The position numbers were made by a program, and so were the translations under genes. From an uncultured Veillonellaceae bacterium (GTDB lineage Bacteria; Bacillota; Negativicutes; Veillonellales; Dialisteraceae), in NCBI GenBank assembly GCA_958439155.1, contig CAUBUJ010000002.1:1-25657 (forward strand): a stretch of DNA of 25,657 bases, in the 5' to 3' direction. The notes beneath the pieces are model-generated. The model was given only the letters and a program-made list of their open reading frames with translations. It searched no databases and had not been told where the DNA came from. Shown in pieces: positions 7,569 to 14,518 of this stretch (its first letter is position 1; every line of letters starts with the position of its first letter).

Positions 7569-8186
7569 TTACCCGTTATGTACAACCTGGACTTTCGCCG
7601 GGCGGATCACATAGTCTTTCAGCATGTATCCCTTCTGGAAAACCATGGATACGGTGTCATCCTCTTTATCATCCGCCGCGGCCTGCATGACCGCTTCATG
7701 GAAATGAGGATCGAAATGGGCCCCTTCCGCATGGATCTCAGTGACGCCGAAATCAGCGAGCACTTTCTGCATCTGCTTCTGGAGCATGGCGAAGCCTTCC
7801 GCGTAGGCCGCGCCGGCCGGATCTTTTGACATATGTGCCAGAGCGCGGTCAAAATTATCGAGCACCGGCAGGAATTCTTTCACCACGTCGGCAGTCATTT
7901 TTTCTTTCGCCGCGGCTTCGCCGTTTCTCGTGCGGCGGCGGAAATTGTCAAAATCCGCCTGGAGACGGACGTACTGCTTGTCCGCCAGAGCCAGCTTTGC
8001 TGTCAGGGCTTCCGCCTTGTCTGATGCTTCTTTTGCTTTCTTTTCCGCCTCAGCGAGGGCAGAAAGCGCGTTGGCAAGGGCCTTTTCCATTTCCCCGCCT
8101 GCGGCCTTTTCCGGCTTTGCTTCTGCTTTTTCCGCTTTGGCTCCGGCTGGGCTGCCCTGCGCCTGGTCTTTCTTCTTTTCTGTCAT
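7569..8186 (-). CDS. grpE: nucleotide exchange factor GrpE
   Basis: GrpE releases ADP from DnaK. The 205-aa product has a low-complexity Lys/Ala/Glu-rich N-terminus (about residues 1-60), the long dimerising helix with the family block LQADFDNFRRR, and the C-terminal beta domain that wedges DnaK open (GAHFDPHFHEAV, then VFQKGYMLKDYVIRPAKVQV). The ATG at 8186 is preceded by the strong site GAAGGAGGA. The gene lies 45 bases after hrcA and 60 bases before dnaK, consistent with one transcript. A short GGGAA/TTCCC hairpin spans the hrcA stop codon upstream; it has no U-tract and is not read as a terminator. Confidence 0.97.
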   Translation of the reverse strand: MTEKKKDQAQGSPAGAKAEKAEAKPEKAAGGEMEKALANALSALAEAEKKAKEASDKAEALTAKLALADKQYVRLQADFDNFRRRTRNGEAAAKEKMTADVVKEFLPVLDNFDRALAHMSKDPAGAAYAEGFAMLQKQMQKVLADFGVTEIHAEGAHFDPHFHEAVMQAAADDKEDDTVSMVFQKGYMLKDYVIRPAKVQVVHNG

Positions 8187-8231
8187 CAGGAATCCTCCTT
8201 CTGTTTCAATGTAAGTGGTTCAAGCGGGAAC

Positions 8232-9284
8232 TTACTTCCCTTTCAATATATGGTTCAGCTGCTTCTGCATAAAGTAGAGCAGACCGATAATCCTTCCGTA
8301 TTCCATGCGGGTCGGACCAAGCACGGCCATGGTGCCGATCACTTTGCCTCCCGCAGTGAACTGCGCTTTCACAACAGACAGATCCATGAGGGATTTGTCC
8401 CTGTTTTCGGAACCGATGCGGACCGCGATGGGCGCGTCCATGGCGGCATCCAGCACGCTCTGGAGCACATCCCGCTCTTCCAGAAGGTGGAGCAGATCCT
8501 GCACTTTCTGGACATTCTGGAATTCCGGCTGCCGGATAAGCGCCGCTGCCCCGCCGGTATAGACCTTCTGCTTCGGCACGAGCGCTTTCTGGAGCGCATA
8601 CAAAATGCCTTTGAAAGGCACCAGATTTTCCTCTACCGCGCTCTGCAGGGAGAGGATCAGCTTCTCATCGGTGCTGCTCACGTCCCGGCCATGGAGGAAA
8701 TGATTCATCCTGTCGGCGAGAAGCTGGAGATCATCGAGAGACGCCCCTTTCGGAATGGGCACCACCTGATTGGATACATGGCCTTCTTCTGTCACCACCA
8801 GAAGGATCGCTTTCTCTTCATTGAGTGGCAGGAAACGGGCATAATTGAATACGCACCGCTCCGACGAAGTCCGCGCCGCCACCGACAAGGTCTGCGTCAT
8901 GGACGCCACCGCCCGGGCCATATTCCGGAAGACTTCATCCATCTTCGTGGCATGGTCCATCATCATGCGGGTGATCTGTTCCTGCTCGTCTCCTGTCACG
9001 TAGGACGGTTCCATGAGGCTGTCCACGTAGAAGCGGTACCCTTTGATGGAAGGCACCCGCCCTGCTGAGGTATGGGGCTGCTCCAGGTATCCTTCATCTT
9101 CCAGATCCTGCATTTCATTGCGGATGGTCGCGCTGGACACGCCAAGATCGTAATTTCTTGCAATGGTCCGGGATCCGACCGGTTCTGCGGTAGAAACATA
9201 ATCCTGTACTACAGCCCAGAGTATTCTTTTTTTCCTGTCATTCATCCTGCTTTCTGCAGGCTTTTCCAATCTCTTTGCTGTCAT
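8232..9284 (-). CDS. hrcA: heat-inducible transcription repressor HrcA
   Basis: HrcA represses class I heat-shock genes by binding CIRCE, and its folding depends on GroE in well-studied species. The N-terminal winged helix-turn-helix has the family pattern VSTAEPVGSRTIARNYDLGVSSATIRNEM, here split across YDLGVSSATIRNEMQDLE, followed by LEQPHTSAGRVPSIKGYRFYVD. The remaining GAF-like and dimerisation regions fill the C-terminus, giving 350 aa. I place the start at ATG 9284, with AAGGTG six bases upstream. An in-frame GTG at 9308 lies inside the CIRCE element and is implausible. ATG 9245 is a weaker alternative. It is the first gene of the heat-shock operon and probably autoregulated. Confidence 0.96.
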   Translation of the reverse strand: MTAKRLEKPAESRMNDRKKRILWAVVQDYVSTAEPVGSRTIARNYDLGVSSATIRNEMQDLEDEGYLEQPHTSAGRVPSIKGYRFYVDSLMEPSYVTGDEQEQITRMMMDHATKMDEVFRNMARAVASMTQTLSVAARTSSERCVFNYARFLPLNEEKAILLVVTEEGHVSNQVVPIPKGASLDDLQLLADRMNHFLHGRDVSSTDEKLILSLQSAVEENLVPFKGILYALQKALVPKQKVYTGGAAALIRQPEFQNVQKVQDLLHLLEERDVLQSVLDAAMDAPIAVRIGSENRDKSLMDLSVVKAQFTAGGKVIGTMAVLGPTRMEYGRIIGLLYFMQKQLNHILKGK

Positions 9285-9301
9285 TTCTATCACCTTGGTT
9301 G

Positions 9302-9328
9302 TTAGCACTCTATATGGTCGAGTGCTAA
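9302..9328 (-). promoter_or_regulatory. CIRCE operator (HrcA-binding site)
   Basis: A perfect TTAGCACTC-N9-GAGTGCTAA inverted repeat occupies 9302-9328. This is the canonical CIRCE element. It starts a few bases after the expected transcription start of the hrcA promoter and ends 17 bases before the hrcA ATG, the usual position for repression of hrcA-grpE-dnaK-dnaJ. Confidence 0.98.
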
Positions 9329-9340
9329 ACTTACATTACA

Positions 9341-9369
9341 AGAATAACATTCTGCTCCCTGCTTGTCAA
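9341..9369 (-). promoter_or_regulatory. hrcA: sigma-A-type promoter of the hrcA operon
   Basis: On the minus strand a perfect TTGACA (9364-9369), a 17-base spacer and TATTCT (9341-9346) place the transcription start near 9334, immediately before CIRCE. The -35 box lies about 10 bases beyond the U-tract of the terminator of the preceding gene. Confidence 0.8.
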
Positions 9370-9378
9370 GAAAAGCAC

Positions 9379-9408
9379 AAAAAAAGAAGGGAAAATCGTT
9401 TTCCCCTC
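9379..9408 (-). terminator. intrinsic terminator after the HAD hydrolase gene
   Basis: On the minus strand GAGGGGAAAA-CGA-TTTTCCCTTC (10-bp stem with one G-U pair) is followed by TTTTTTT. It separates the HAD gene from the hrcA promoter. Confidence 0.88.
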
Positions 9409-9458
9409 TTTTCACGGTTCCGCCGATCCTCATGGCCTGGAGAAGGGACCGCGGTCCC

Positions 9459-10604
9459 TCATTTCTTCCCGCCGAAAATGACCGGCTCTATATCGGTGAC
9501 CCGCTTCACATAAGGCGCGCCGGCTTTTTCAAACATGGAAGCGGCTCTGTCTCCTTCCAGGCCCGTGAGGACGCCGACGATCTGCGCTCCTGCCGCGCGG
9601 GCGCCGAGCACATCCGAATAGGAATCGCCTACCACCCATACCTCATCATCCGGAGCCGGCACGAAGTCTCCCTTCACATAGGATGCATACGCTTCCGGGC
9701 GCCGTCCGTACATGGCGCATTCATAAATAAACGGATGAGGCTTATCAAGAGATCCCGTATGGAGACGGCGCGCCGCCTCTTCCGCGTCGGTGGCGGTGGC
9801 CAGGAAGAGCGGATCAAACTCGTCATACCATCCCAGTTCTTTGAAAGGGATGGTCATTTCATTGCGGGAACGGCCGGTGGCCACCGCGATATCATAACCG
9901 GCCTCCTTGAGCCGGCGGAACAGGCTCCGCACGGAAGGCGCCGGCGCCAGGGGGATTTCTTCCCGGAGAAACCCTTTCTTTCCGCCGCTCCATGGCATTT
10001 TCCCATTCTGGCGGATGAATTCATCATCCCCCAGGTACCATGCCTGAAACGCCGCCAGATGGATCTTCCAGAGCGGCCCTCCGAGAGGCGCCCATGACGG
10101 TACCTCGCCAAAAGTTTCTTTCATCGCCGAAAGGAGGGCGGCGAAGAAATCCGGCCCTTTCGCCTCTTCCGGGATGACCTTTTTCCACAGAGCCAGTACC
10201 TCCTCCGCCTGGGGAATGGGCAGCCCCATGAGAAGAAGGCCGGACTTTCTGCAGTCTTTCTCCCCGCCATAGGCGAGGTGCAGCACGTCTCCGCCGGTCC
10301 GCCTTTTATATTCCCTGCAGAAAAGCCAGAGCACTGTAAGGAGATCGGCATGCACCATTTCCCAGTTGGAATTGATCCCATGGGATTTGAGATACGATAG
10401 GAGCATGTCATGGTCCCACACTTCCGAACGGATCATCGCGATCTGGCCGTCGGTGATGTGCTGCGGATCAAAGGCGTCCCGCTCCGTGGGAAGCCCCATG
10501 TAGTCCTTGCTGTAGAGAATCTCCCACACCGTAAGGCCGGACACGTCATAATACCGTTCTTCGCTGAGAAGAACACCGTCCACGTCAAAAATGACTTTTT
10601 TCAT
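9459..10604 (-). CDS. HAD-superfamily hydrolase with a large cap insertion
   Basis: This is a probable phosphatase or related phosphotransferase of the haloacid dehalogenase superfamily; the substrate is unknown. Motif I is FDVDGVLL, with D7 the expected nucleophile and D9 the acid/base. Motif II is ATGRS with T243, a candidate motif III lysine is K288, and motif IV is GDSYSD (326-331). About 200 residues, rich in Trp and predicted helical, lie between motifs I and II. This is larger than the usual C1 cap of phosphoglycolate-phosphatase-like enzymes, and total length is 381 aa. ATG 10604 is preceded by AAGGGAG. A perfect 16-bp palindrome (9444-9459) abuts the stop codon and the terminator follows. 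I see no convincing promoter in 10605-10720. Confidence 0.82.
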   Translation of the reverse strand: MKKVIFDVDGVLLSEERYYDVSGLTVWEILYSKDYMGLPTERDAFDPQHITDGQIAMIRSEVWDHDMLLSYLKSHGINSNWEMVHADLLTVLWLFCREYKRRTGGDVLHLAYGGEKDCRKSGLLLMGLPIPQAEEVLALWKKVIPEEAKGPDFFAALLSAMKETFGEVPSWAPLGGPLWKIHLAAFQAWYLGDDEFIRQNGKMPWSGGKKGFLREEIPLAPAPSVRSLFRRLKEAGYDIAVATGRSRNEMTIPFKELGWYDEFDPLFLATATDAEEAARRLHTGSLDKPHPFIYECAMYGRRPEAYASYVKGDFVPAPDDEVWVVGDSYSDVLGARAAGAQIVGVLTGLEGDRAASMFEKAGAPYVKRVTDIEPVIFGGKK

Positions 10605-10721
10605 GAGCCGCTCCCTTATAGAAATAAGGAAACTCTCCCGCTCCCTGCAGCAGAGTTCCGCTTGGATTGAACAGTATTAGCATATCACAGGGCCGCGGCG
10701 CGCGCTACGCTATGAAAAGGG

Positions 10722-10756
10722 CAAAATAAAAATACACCCCATCGCTGGAGTGTATT
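10722..10756 (-). terminator. intrinsic terminator after rpmF
   Basis: On the minus strand AATACACTCC-AGCGAT-GGGGTGTATT (10-bp stem with one G-U pair, 10731-10756) is followed by TTTATTTTG. It begins 10 bases after the rpmF stop codon. Confidence 0.88.
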
Positions 10757-10766
10757 CCTCTTCGTC

Positions 10767-10952
10767 TTATTCTTCGGTTTTAGCCTGTACAACAGACTTG
10801 CCTTTATAGAAGCCGCACACCGGGCATACCCGATGAGGCATCTTCAGTGCATGACACTGCGGGCATTCAATAAGACCCGGTACAGTCAATTTCCAATTTG
10901 CACGTCTCTTATCACGACGGGACTTAGAATTTTTTCTCTTTGGCGCTGGCAT
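10767..10952 (-). CDS. rpmF: 50S ribosomal protein L32
   Basis: The 61-aa protein starts MPAPKRKNSKSRRDKRRANW, the conserved L32 N-terminus, and has a zinc-ribbon with cysteines 30/33 and 43/46 (CPQC and CPVC). It is therefore the zinc-binding form of L32. ATG 10952 follows a GGAGGTG ribosome-binding site. The gene forms its own transcription unit between a near-consensus promoter and a strong terminator. The DUF177/YceD gene that precedes rpmF in many bacteria is absent here. Confidence 0.97.
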   Translation of the reverse strand: MPAPKRKNSKSRRDKRRANWKLTVPGLIECPQCHALKMPHRVCPVCGFYKGKSVVQAKTEE

Positions 10953-11051
10953 TTATTGCACCTCCTTACCTATCATCGGACCGCTTCCGATTCCTGATGG
11001 CAGCTCGCTGCTGTTTTCGGAATGCTCCGAAACGAATTTATCAACTTCACC

Positions 11052-11080
11052 ATTATAATTGTCAGAAAAGTTTTTGTCAA
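11052..11080 (-). promoter_or_regulatory. rpmF: near-consensus sigma-A promoter of rpmF
   Basis: On the minus strand TTGACA (11075-11080), exactly 17 bases, then TATAAT (11052-11057): both hexamers are perfect. The transcription start would be near 11045, giving a leader of about 90 bases before rpmF. The -35 box directly follows the U-rich tract of the padR terminator. Confidence 0.92.
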
Positions 11081-11121
11081 GAAAAGCCTCTCCCCCAGGA
11101 AGAACGCTTCCTGCCGGAGAG
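11081..11121 (-). terminator. intrinsic terminator after the padR-type gene
   Basis: On the minus strand a two-part stem CTCTCC-GGC-AGGAAG-CGTT-CTTCCT-GG-GGGAGAG (11088-11121) is followed by GCTTTTCTT. The inner 6-bp and outer 6-bp stems are perfect and separated by a small internal loop. It lies about 27 bases past the gene's stop codon. Confidence 0.75.
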
Positions 11122-11147
11122 CAACAGGCCGCCTTTTCCGGCAATGG

Positions 11148-11558
11148 TTATTCTTTTTCTCCGAACTGTTTCTGGATGGTGCCGCAGAATTCGCGGAGCG
11201 TCACCAGCCATTCCAGAACCTGCTCTTTCATATAAGGAACAGCAGCCCGGCCTTTGTCGGTGATGCTGTAAATTCTCTTGCTCCTCTTATCCGGGGAATC
11301 CCACTGGCTCTCTACGAAATTTTTGCTCTCCATGTAGCGCAGTACAGGATAGAGCTCATTGGGATTGGGCCGGTATACATTGTTGGTTCTCTCAAAAATT
11401 TCCCGCTCGATGCGGTTTCCGTAATTGCTTTCCTTGCTTAAAATGTCCAGCACAAACGTCGCTGTGAGCAGGCGTTTCCACTGCCGCCGGCGGGTCAATT
11501 CGTCAATTTCTTCTTTGTACCCGGAGGCGCTGTCCGTTTTCATTTCTTCTGCTGCCAT
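11148..11558 (-). CDS. PadR-family transcriptional regulator
   Basis: The 136-aa product has a PadR-type winged helix-turn-helix: TATFVLDILSKESNYGNRIE, then a helix leading to PNPNELYPVLRYMESKNFVE and the wing SKRIYSITDKGRAAV. A C-terminal helix (MKEQVLEWLVTLREFC) would serve for dimerisation. PadR regulators usually repress a neighbouring gene and themselves in response to small molecules; the ligand here is unknown. The start is ATG 11558, with AAAGGAG seven bases upstream. A longer frame to 11729 is rejected because it begins upstream of the promoter's transcription start. No transporter is adjacent, so the target may be the gene itself or the LemA/TPM unit upstream. Confidence 0.88.
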   Translation of the reverse strand: MAAEEMKTDSASGYKEEIDELTRRRQWKRLLTATFVLDILSKESNYGNRIEREIFERTNNVYRPNPNELYPVLRYMESKNFVESQWDSPDKRSKRIYSITDKGRAAVPYMKEQVLEWLVTLREFCGTIQKQFGEKE

Positions 11559-11608
11559 GATGATCTCCTTTCCCTTCGACCGCTGCGCCTGCAGATCCAC
11601 CTGTCCAT

Positions 11609-11636
11609 AAAAAGGAGGCGGCCTCCAAAACCGCCT
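11609..11636 (-). promoter_or_regulatory. possible transcription attenuator in the padR leader
   Basis: On the minus strand GGAGG-CCG-CCTCC is followed at once by TTTTT, a small intrinsic terminator about 50 bases upstream of the start codon. An alternative stem AGGCGG / CCGCCT uses overlapping bases, so the two structures exclude each other. A second hairpin, GCGTTG-TTCC-CAACGC (11654-11669), lies upstream. I see no T-box sequence or recognised riboswitch core. A conditional terminator is inferred. Confidence 0.45.
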
Positions 11637-11700
11637 TTCCACCGGCGCACTACGCGTTGGGAACAACGCAAAAAAGCCTTGTATCCCACTGGTTAATTTC

Positions 11701-11729
11701 ATTATAAATGATTTTTTCAAAAAGGACAA
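11701..11729 (-). promoter_or_regulatory. promoter of the padR-type gene
   Basis: On the minus strand TTGTCC (11724-11729), 17 bases, then a perfect TATAAT (11701-11706). Transcription would start near 11694 and produce a leader of about 135 bases. Confidence 0.65.
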
Positions 11730-11737
11730 TCCTTTTT
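11719..11737 (-). promoter_or_regulatory. inverted repeat over the -35 box, candidate operator
   Basis: AAAAAGGA-TTG-TCCTTTTT is a perfect 8-bp inverted repeat with a 3-base centre that covers the -35 hexamer of the padR promoter. A protein bound here would block RNA polymerase. Autoregulation by the PadR-type protein is inferred. Confidence 0.5.
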
Positions 11738-11740
11738 ATT

Positions 11741-11760
11741 AATTACATTATCCTGTAATT
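11741..11760 (-). promoter_or_regulatory. AATTACA-N6-TGTAATT inverted repeat, candidate PadR operator
   Basis: A perfect 7-bp inverted repeat with a 6-base spacer lies just upstream of the padR -35 box. TACA/TGTA half-sites resemble the dyads bound by PadR-type regulators, but the link to this protein is inferred from position. Confidence 0.5.
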
Positions 11761-11773
11761 CCATTTTGGAGAT

Positions 11774-11799
11774 AGAAAAAAGCTTCCCGAAGGAAGCCT
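11774..11799 (-). terminator. intrinsic terminator after the TPM-domain gene
   Basis: On the minus strand GGCTTCC-TTCG-GGAAGCT is followed by TTTTTTC. The loop is a C(UUCG)G tetraloop. It lies about 20 bases past the stop codon. Confidence 0.88.
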
Positions 11800-11817
11800 T
11801 GAAAAGAAGAAAGTCTT

Positions 11818-12582
11818 TTACCATGTCCGGCCGGCGCCGCCTCCGCCGGAACTGCCGCCTCGTCCGCGGCTGCCGAAGCCGCCGCCTCCGCCGCGCATAA
11901 AAAAGAGAAAGAGAATCTGGAGAAGCATTTGTGTCAGTACACCGCCCAGGAAAATCTGGTCAAAAGCGATAAGACCAATGAGGGCGGCCGCGATGAGCGC
12001 CATCTGCCAGGGAGACAGCAGCGAAGAAGAACTTCTCTCCATGGCATTTCCATCACGAAGAGAGAGCTTGTCGATCTGGTATTCCTCCATGCAGACCTGG
12101 ATCAGCGCTTCATAAGTTTGGAGAATGCCCTGGTCATACTGTCCCTTTTGAAAGGCAGGAAGCAGGTATTCATCGAGAATCCGTCCTGCTTTCGCGTCAT
12201 TGAGCGCCCCTTCCAGACCATAGCCCACTTCGATCCGCGCTTTTTTGTCGTTCATCGCAATGAGAAGCATGATCCCATTATTCATCTGCGAGTCTCCAAA
12301 GCCGCGCTCCCGGAAAAGGCCATTGCTGTATGTTTCCATATCCCCTTCCGGTACGGTAGGGAGGATCACCACCGCTACCTGCGCTTTCGTGCGCGCTTCG
12401 AGGGCGCTTCCCTCCGCGTTGATCCGGCGGACGGTTTCCTTTGTGAGGACTCCGGCGTAATCTTCCGCGTAAAAAGAATCCGGCGAAAGCGCGGGATACC
12501 CCTCTTTCGCCTCTCCCTGCAGAGGAAGCAGGAACAGAACCGCCATGAGAAGGCGCCAGAGCCATACTCTTTCCGCTGTCAT
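11818..12582 (-). CDS. TPM-domain membrane protein (YgcG/TLP18.3 family)
   Basis: The 254-aa product has a signal peptide (hydrophobic residues 8-20, EA near 25), an extracytoplasmic TPM domain at about 38-165 (YAEDYAGVLTKET, then TKAQVAVVILPTVPEG and MLLIAMNDKKARIEVGYGLEG), two closely spaced hydrophobic segments at about 190-228, and a Gly/Arg/Ser-rich tail ending GGGGAGRTW. This is the usual YgcG-type layout. Its biochemical role is not settled; some homologues have been linked to phosphatase activity or membrane-protein turnover. It begins 3 bases after the lemA stop codon. LemA and TPM proteins are a recurring pair, so they probably act together at the membrane. Confidence 0.87.
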   Translation of the reverse strand: MTAERVWLWRLLMAVLFLLPLQGEAKEGYPALSPDSFYAEDYAGVLTKETVRRINAEGSALEARTKAQVAVVILPTVPEGDMETYSNGLFRERGFGDSQMNNGIMLLIAMNDKKARIEVGYGLEGALNDAKAGRILDEYLLPAFQKGQYDQGILQTYEALIQVCMEEYQIDKLSLRDGNAMERSSSSLLSPWQMALIAAALIGLIAFDQIFLGGVLTQMLLQILFLFFMRGGGGGFGSRGRGGSSGGGGAGRTW

Positions 12583-12585
12583 CGG

Positions 12586-13140
12586 TTAGAACTGGACTTT
12601 CGGTGCCGCGCCGGCTCCGGGATCGGCCTTGAAATAGGGCGCTTCAGAAAATCCCATCATCCCTGCGTACAGATTGGTAGGGAAGCTGCGGATCTTCGCG
12701 TTGAATTTCTGCACCACATTGTTGTAATCCCTCCGGGATACGGCGATCCTGTTTTCCGTGCCGGCCAGCTCATCCTGGAGCGCCTGGAAATTCTGGTTCG
12801 CTTTCAGATTGGGATAGTTCTCCGCCACCATGAGAAGACGGCCAAGCGCAGAAGACAGCTCTCCATTGGCAGCGATCCTATCCGACGGGGACTGGGCGCC
12901 GAGCAGCTTGGAGCGGGCATCGGCCACCGCCTGGATGGCTTTCTCTTCATGGGAGGCGTACCCTTTCACCGTATTGACCAGGTTTGGAATGAGATCGGCC
13001 CGGCGCTGCAGCTGGGTATCCACCTGCGCCCAGGAAGAGTGCACTTCCTCATTCATGGAAACCAGCCCGTTGTAAGAACTGATGCCTCCTCCGATGATGA
13101 TCACGAGGACCGCGATAACGATCCATATTGCTTTTTTCAT
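12586..13140 (-). CDS. lemA: LemA family protein
   Basis: The 184-aa product has one N-terminal transmembrane segment (about residues 4-20) and the all-helical LemA domain outside the membrane. Family blocks include SWAQVDTQLQRRADLIPNLV, SRRDYNNVVQKFNAKIRSFP and the terminal FSEAPYFKAD. Start ATG 13140 follows AAAGGAG. An in-frame ATG at 13167 lacks a good site. LemA function is unknown in detail. It is the first gene of a two-gene unit with the TPM protein. The 177-base gap upstream holds the lpxD terminator; a TACAAT at 13179-13184 is a possible -10 box without a good -35. Confidence 0.93.
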   Translation of the reverse strand: MKKAIWIVIAVLVIIIGGGISSYNGLVSMNEEVHSSWAQVDTQLQRRADLIPNLVNTVKGYASHEEKAIQAVADARSKLLGAQSPSDRIAANGELSSALGRLLMVAENYPNLKANQNFQALQDELAGTENRIAVSRRDYNNVVQKFNAKIRSFPTNLYAGMMGFSEAPYFKADPGAGAAPKVQF

Positions 13141-13217
13141 ACTTGTCTCCTTTATCATAACAATCACTGTCTATTCTTATTGTACGTCATCACGCAAGAT
13201 GGAAAAAGAAGCGCCTC

Positions 13218-13258
13218 CATAGAAAAACCTCCCAGGCATCCATCAGCCGGGAGGTTTT
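13218..13258 (-). terminator. intrinsic terminator after lpxD
   Basis: On the minus strand AAAACCTCCC pairs with GGGAGGTTTT (perfect 10-bp stem, 13224-13258), with GGC/GCC pairing inside the loop, followed by TTTTTC counting the end of the stem. It closes the outer-membrane cluster and lies about 60 bases past the lpxD stop codon. Confidence 0.85.
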
Positions 13259-13317
13259 CCATACGGATTTCTTCTCCATGGAACGAATGGCAGAGGAAAT
13301 CTTTCTTTTATTTCTTT

Positions 13318-14328
13318 TTACTTGTCCAGAAGCTTCTCGATTTTTCTGACCCGCTTGAACAATTCCGGCAGGCGGCTCAGAATGACTTCCATCCGTCCCC
13401 ATTCCGTATGGGGCCGGGCAGGGAATCCCACATAGGTGCCGGGCTTTTTGATATTGCCGATGACGCCGCTCTTCCCGCCGAGGGTGACGCCGTCGCAGAT
13501 CTCAATATGGCCGGTCACGCCGGTCTGCCCTGCGAGGATGCAGTGATTGCCCACTTTCGTGCTTCCTGCGATGCCTGTCTGAGCGATGATGAAGCAGTCT
13601 GTACCGATTTCCACATTGTGCCCCAGGTGAACCAGGTTGTCGATCTTCGTGCCGCGGCGCACAATGGTGCTGTTCATGGCGCCATTGTCGACAGCGCTTC
13701 CCGCGCCGATCTCCACATCATCTTCGAGAATCACATTGCCCAGCTGGCGGATATGGGTATGATGCCCTTCGCTGTCTGTGGAAAACCCGAAGCCCTGCCC
13801 GCCGATCACCGCGTGGGCACGGAGCACCACCCGGTCGCCGAGAACGCTGTTTTCATGAATCACCGCGCCGGGATTGATTTCGCAGTTTTTCCCGATCTCC
13901 ACGTTATGCCCGACGTAGACATTGGGATAGATCACGGTGCCCGCTCCAATATGGGCGCCCTCTTCCACCACGGTATGGGCCATGATGCATACGCCCTCGT
14001 CAATGACGGCTTTGCTGCTGACCACTGCGGTAGGATGGATCCCTGCAGGGAATTTCACCTCTGGATGAAAGAGATCAATGAGCTGCCCGAAAGCGCGGCG
14101 GCAGTCATGGACTACAATAAGCGTTTTCGTGTATTCCTTCGGAAGTTCATCCACGAGAATCGCCCCGGCATGCATTTCCTCGATGTGCTCGGCATAAATG
14201 CCTCTGGCAAAGGTAATGTGCCCCGGACCGGCGCTTTCCGCACTGCACACATCGGTGATAATCCCTGTGCCGTCGCCGTATACCGTACCTCCCACATAGT
14301 TTGCGAGCTCTTCAATTGTTTTTTTCAT
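13318..14328 (-). CDS. lpxD: UDP-3-O-(3-hydroxyacyl)glucosamine N-acyltransferase
   Basis: LpxD adds the second, N-linked acyl chain during lipid A synthesis, using acyl-ACP in the cytoplasm. The 336-aa product has the N-terminal uridine-binding domain (1-95), a left-handed beta-helix of hexapeptide repeats (about 98-290), and a C-terminal helix. By analogy with E. coli, H237 (VHLGHNV) is the catalytic histidine and H274 (VTGHIEI) lies nearby in the active site. I choose ATG 14328, preceded by GGGGGAG. ATG 14340 is an alternative, and a frame extending to 14562 has no family match. It is the clearest evidence that the organism makes lipid A. Other lpx genes are not in the window. Confidence 0.96.
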   Translation of the reverse strand: MKKTIEELANYVGGTVYGDGTGIITDVCSAESAGPGHITFARGIYAEHIEEMHAGAILVDELPKEYTKTLIVVHDCRRAFGQLIDLFHPEVKFPAGIHPTAVVSSKAVIDEGVCIMAHTVVEEGAHIGAGTVIYPNVYVGHNVEIGKNCEINPGAVIHENSVLGDRVVLRAHAVIGGQGFGFSTDSEGHHTHIRQLGNVILEDDVEIGAGSAVDNGAMNSTIVRRGTKIDNLVHLGHNVEIGTDCFIIAQTGIAGSTKVGNHCILAGQTGVTGHIEICDGVTLGGKSGVIGNIKKPGTYVGFPARPHTEWGRMEVILSRLPELFKRVRKIEKLLDK

Positions 14329-14386
14329 TGTCTCCCCCATGGTTTCCGCCGCGCGTGAAAGGAACGACTCCGCTTCCGCGCAATGA

Positions 14387-14416
14387 AAAGATAGAGTCCA
14401 TAAAGCCTCTATCTTT
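14387..14416 (-). terminator. strong hairpin between the last OmpH-like gene and lpxD
   Basis: AAAGATAGAG and CTCTATCTTT form a perfect 10-bp stem around a 10-base loop. On the minus strand the stem ends in TCTTTTC, so it could terminate or attenuate transcription into lpxD. The U-tract is short, so efficiency is uncertain. Confidence 0.5.
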
Positions 14417-14433
14417 CTATGCCTGTGTATTGT

Positions 14434-14463
14434 ATTGTCGCACAAAAACCCCTGTATTTTCAA
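14434..14463 (-). promoter_or_regulatory. lpxD: possible promoter for lpxD
   Basis: On the minus strand TTGAAA (14458-14463), 18 bases, then GACAAT (14434-14439). The -10 match is only moderate. If active, the lpxD leader would contain the 10-bp hairpin at 14387-14416. Confidence 0.3.
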
Positions 14464-14518
14464 GAGAAGGAAGGATGAATTCTCCTCCCAAGGGAACTGC
14501 AGGGAATCATCCAGGCGG

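Noticed and set aside
10953..11144. 63-codon open frame on the minus strand just upstream of rpmF
   Set aside because: It spans the padR terminator and the rpmF promoter, has no family resemblance, and its start would be upstream of the rpmF transcription start.
11559..11700. T-box riboswitch in the padR leader
   Set aside because: The hairpin and U-run are suggestive, but the conserved T-box core (AGGGTGGNACCGCG-like) is absent.
11559..11729. 57-residue N-terminal extension of the PadR-type protein
   Set aside because: Its internal ATG at the promoter overlaps the -10 box and the first codon lies upstream of the transcription start, so it would not be transcribed from this promoter; ATG 11558 has a strong ribosome-binding site.
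11929..14358. Plus-strand open frame of about 800 codons opposite the TPM, lemA and lpxD genes
   Set aside because: It runs through three convincing minus-strand genes and the lpxD terminator, with no domain and no ribosome-binding site.
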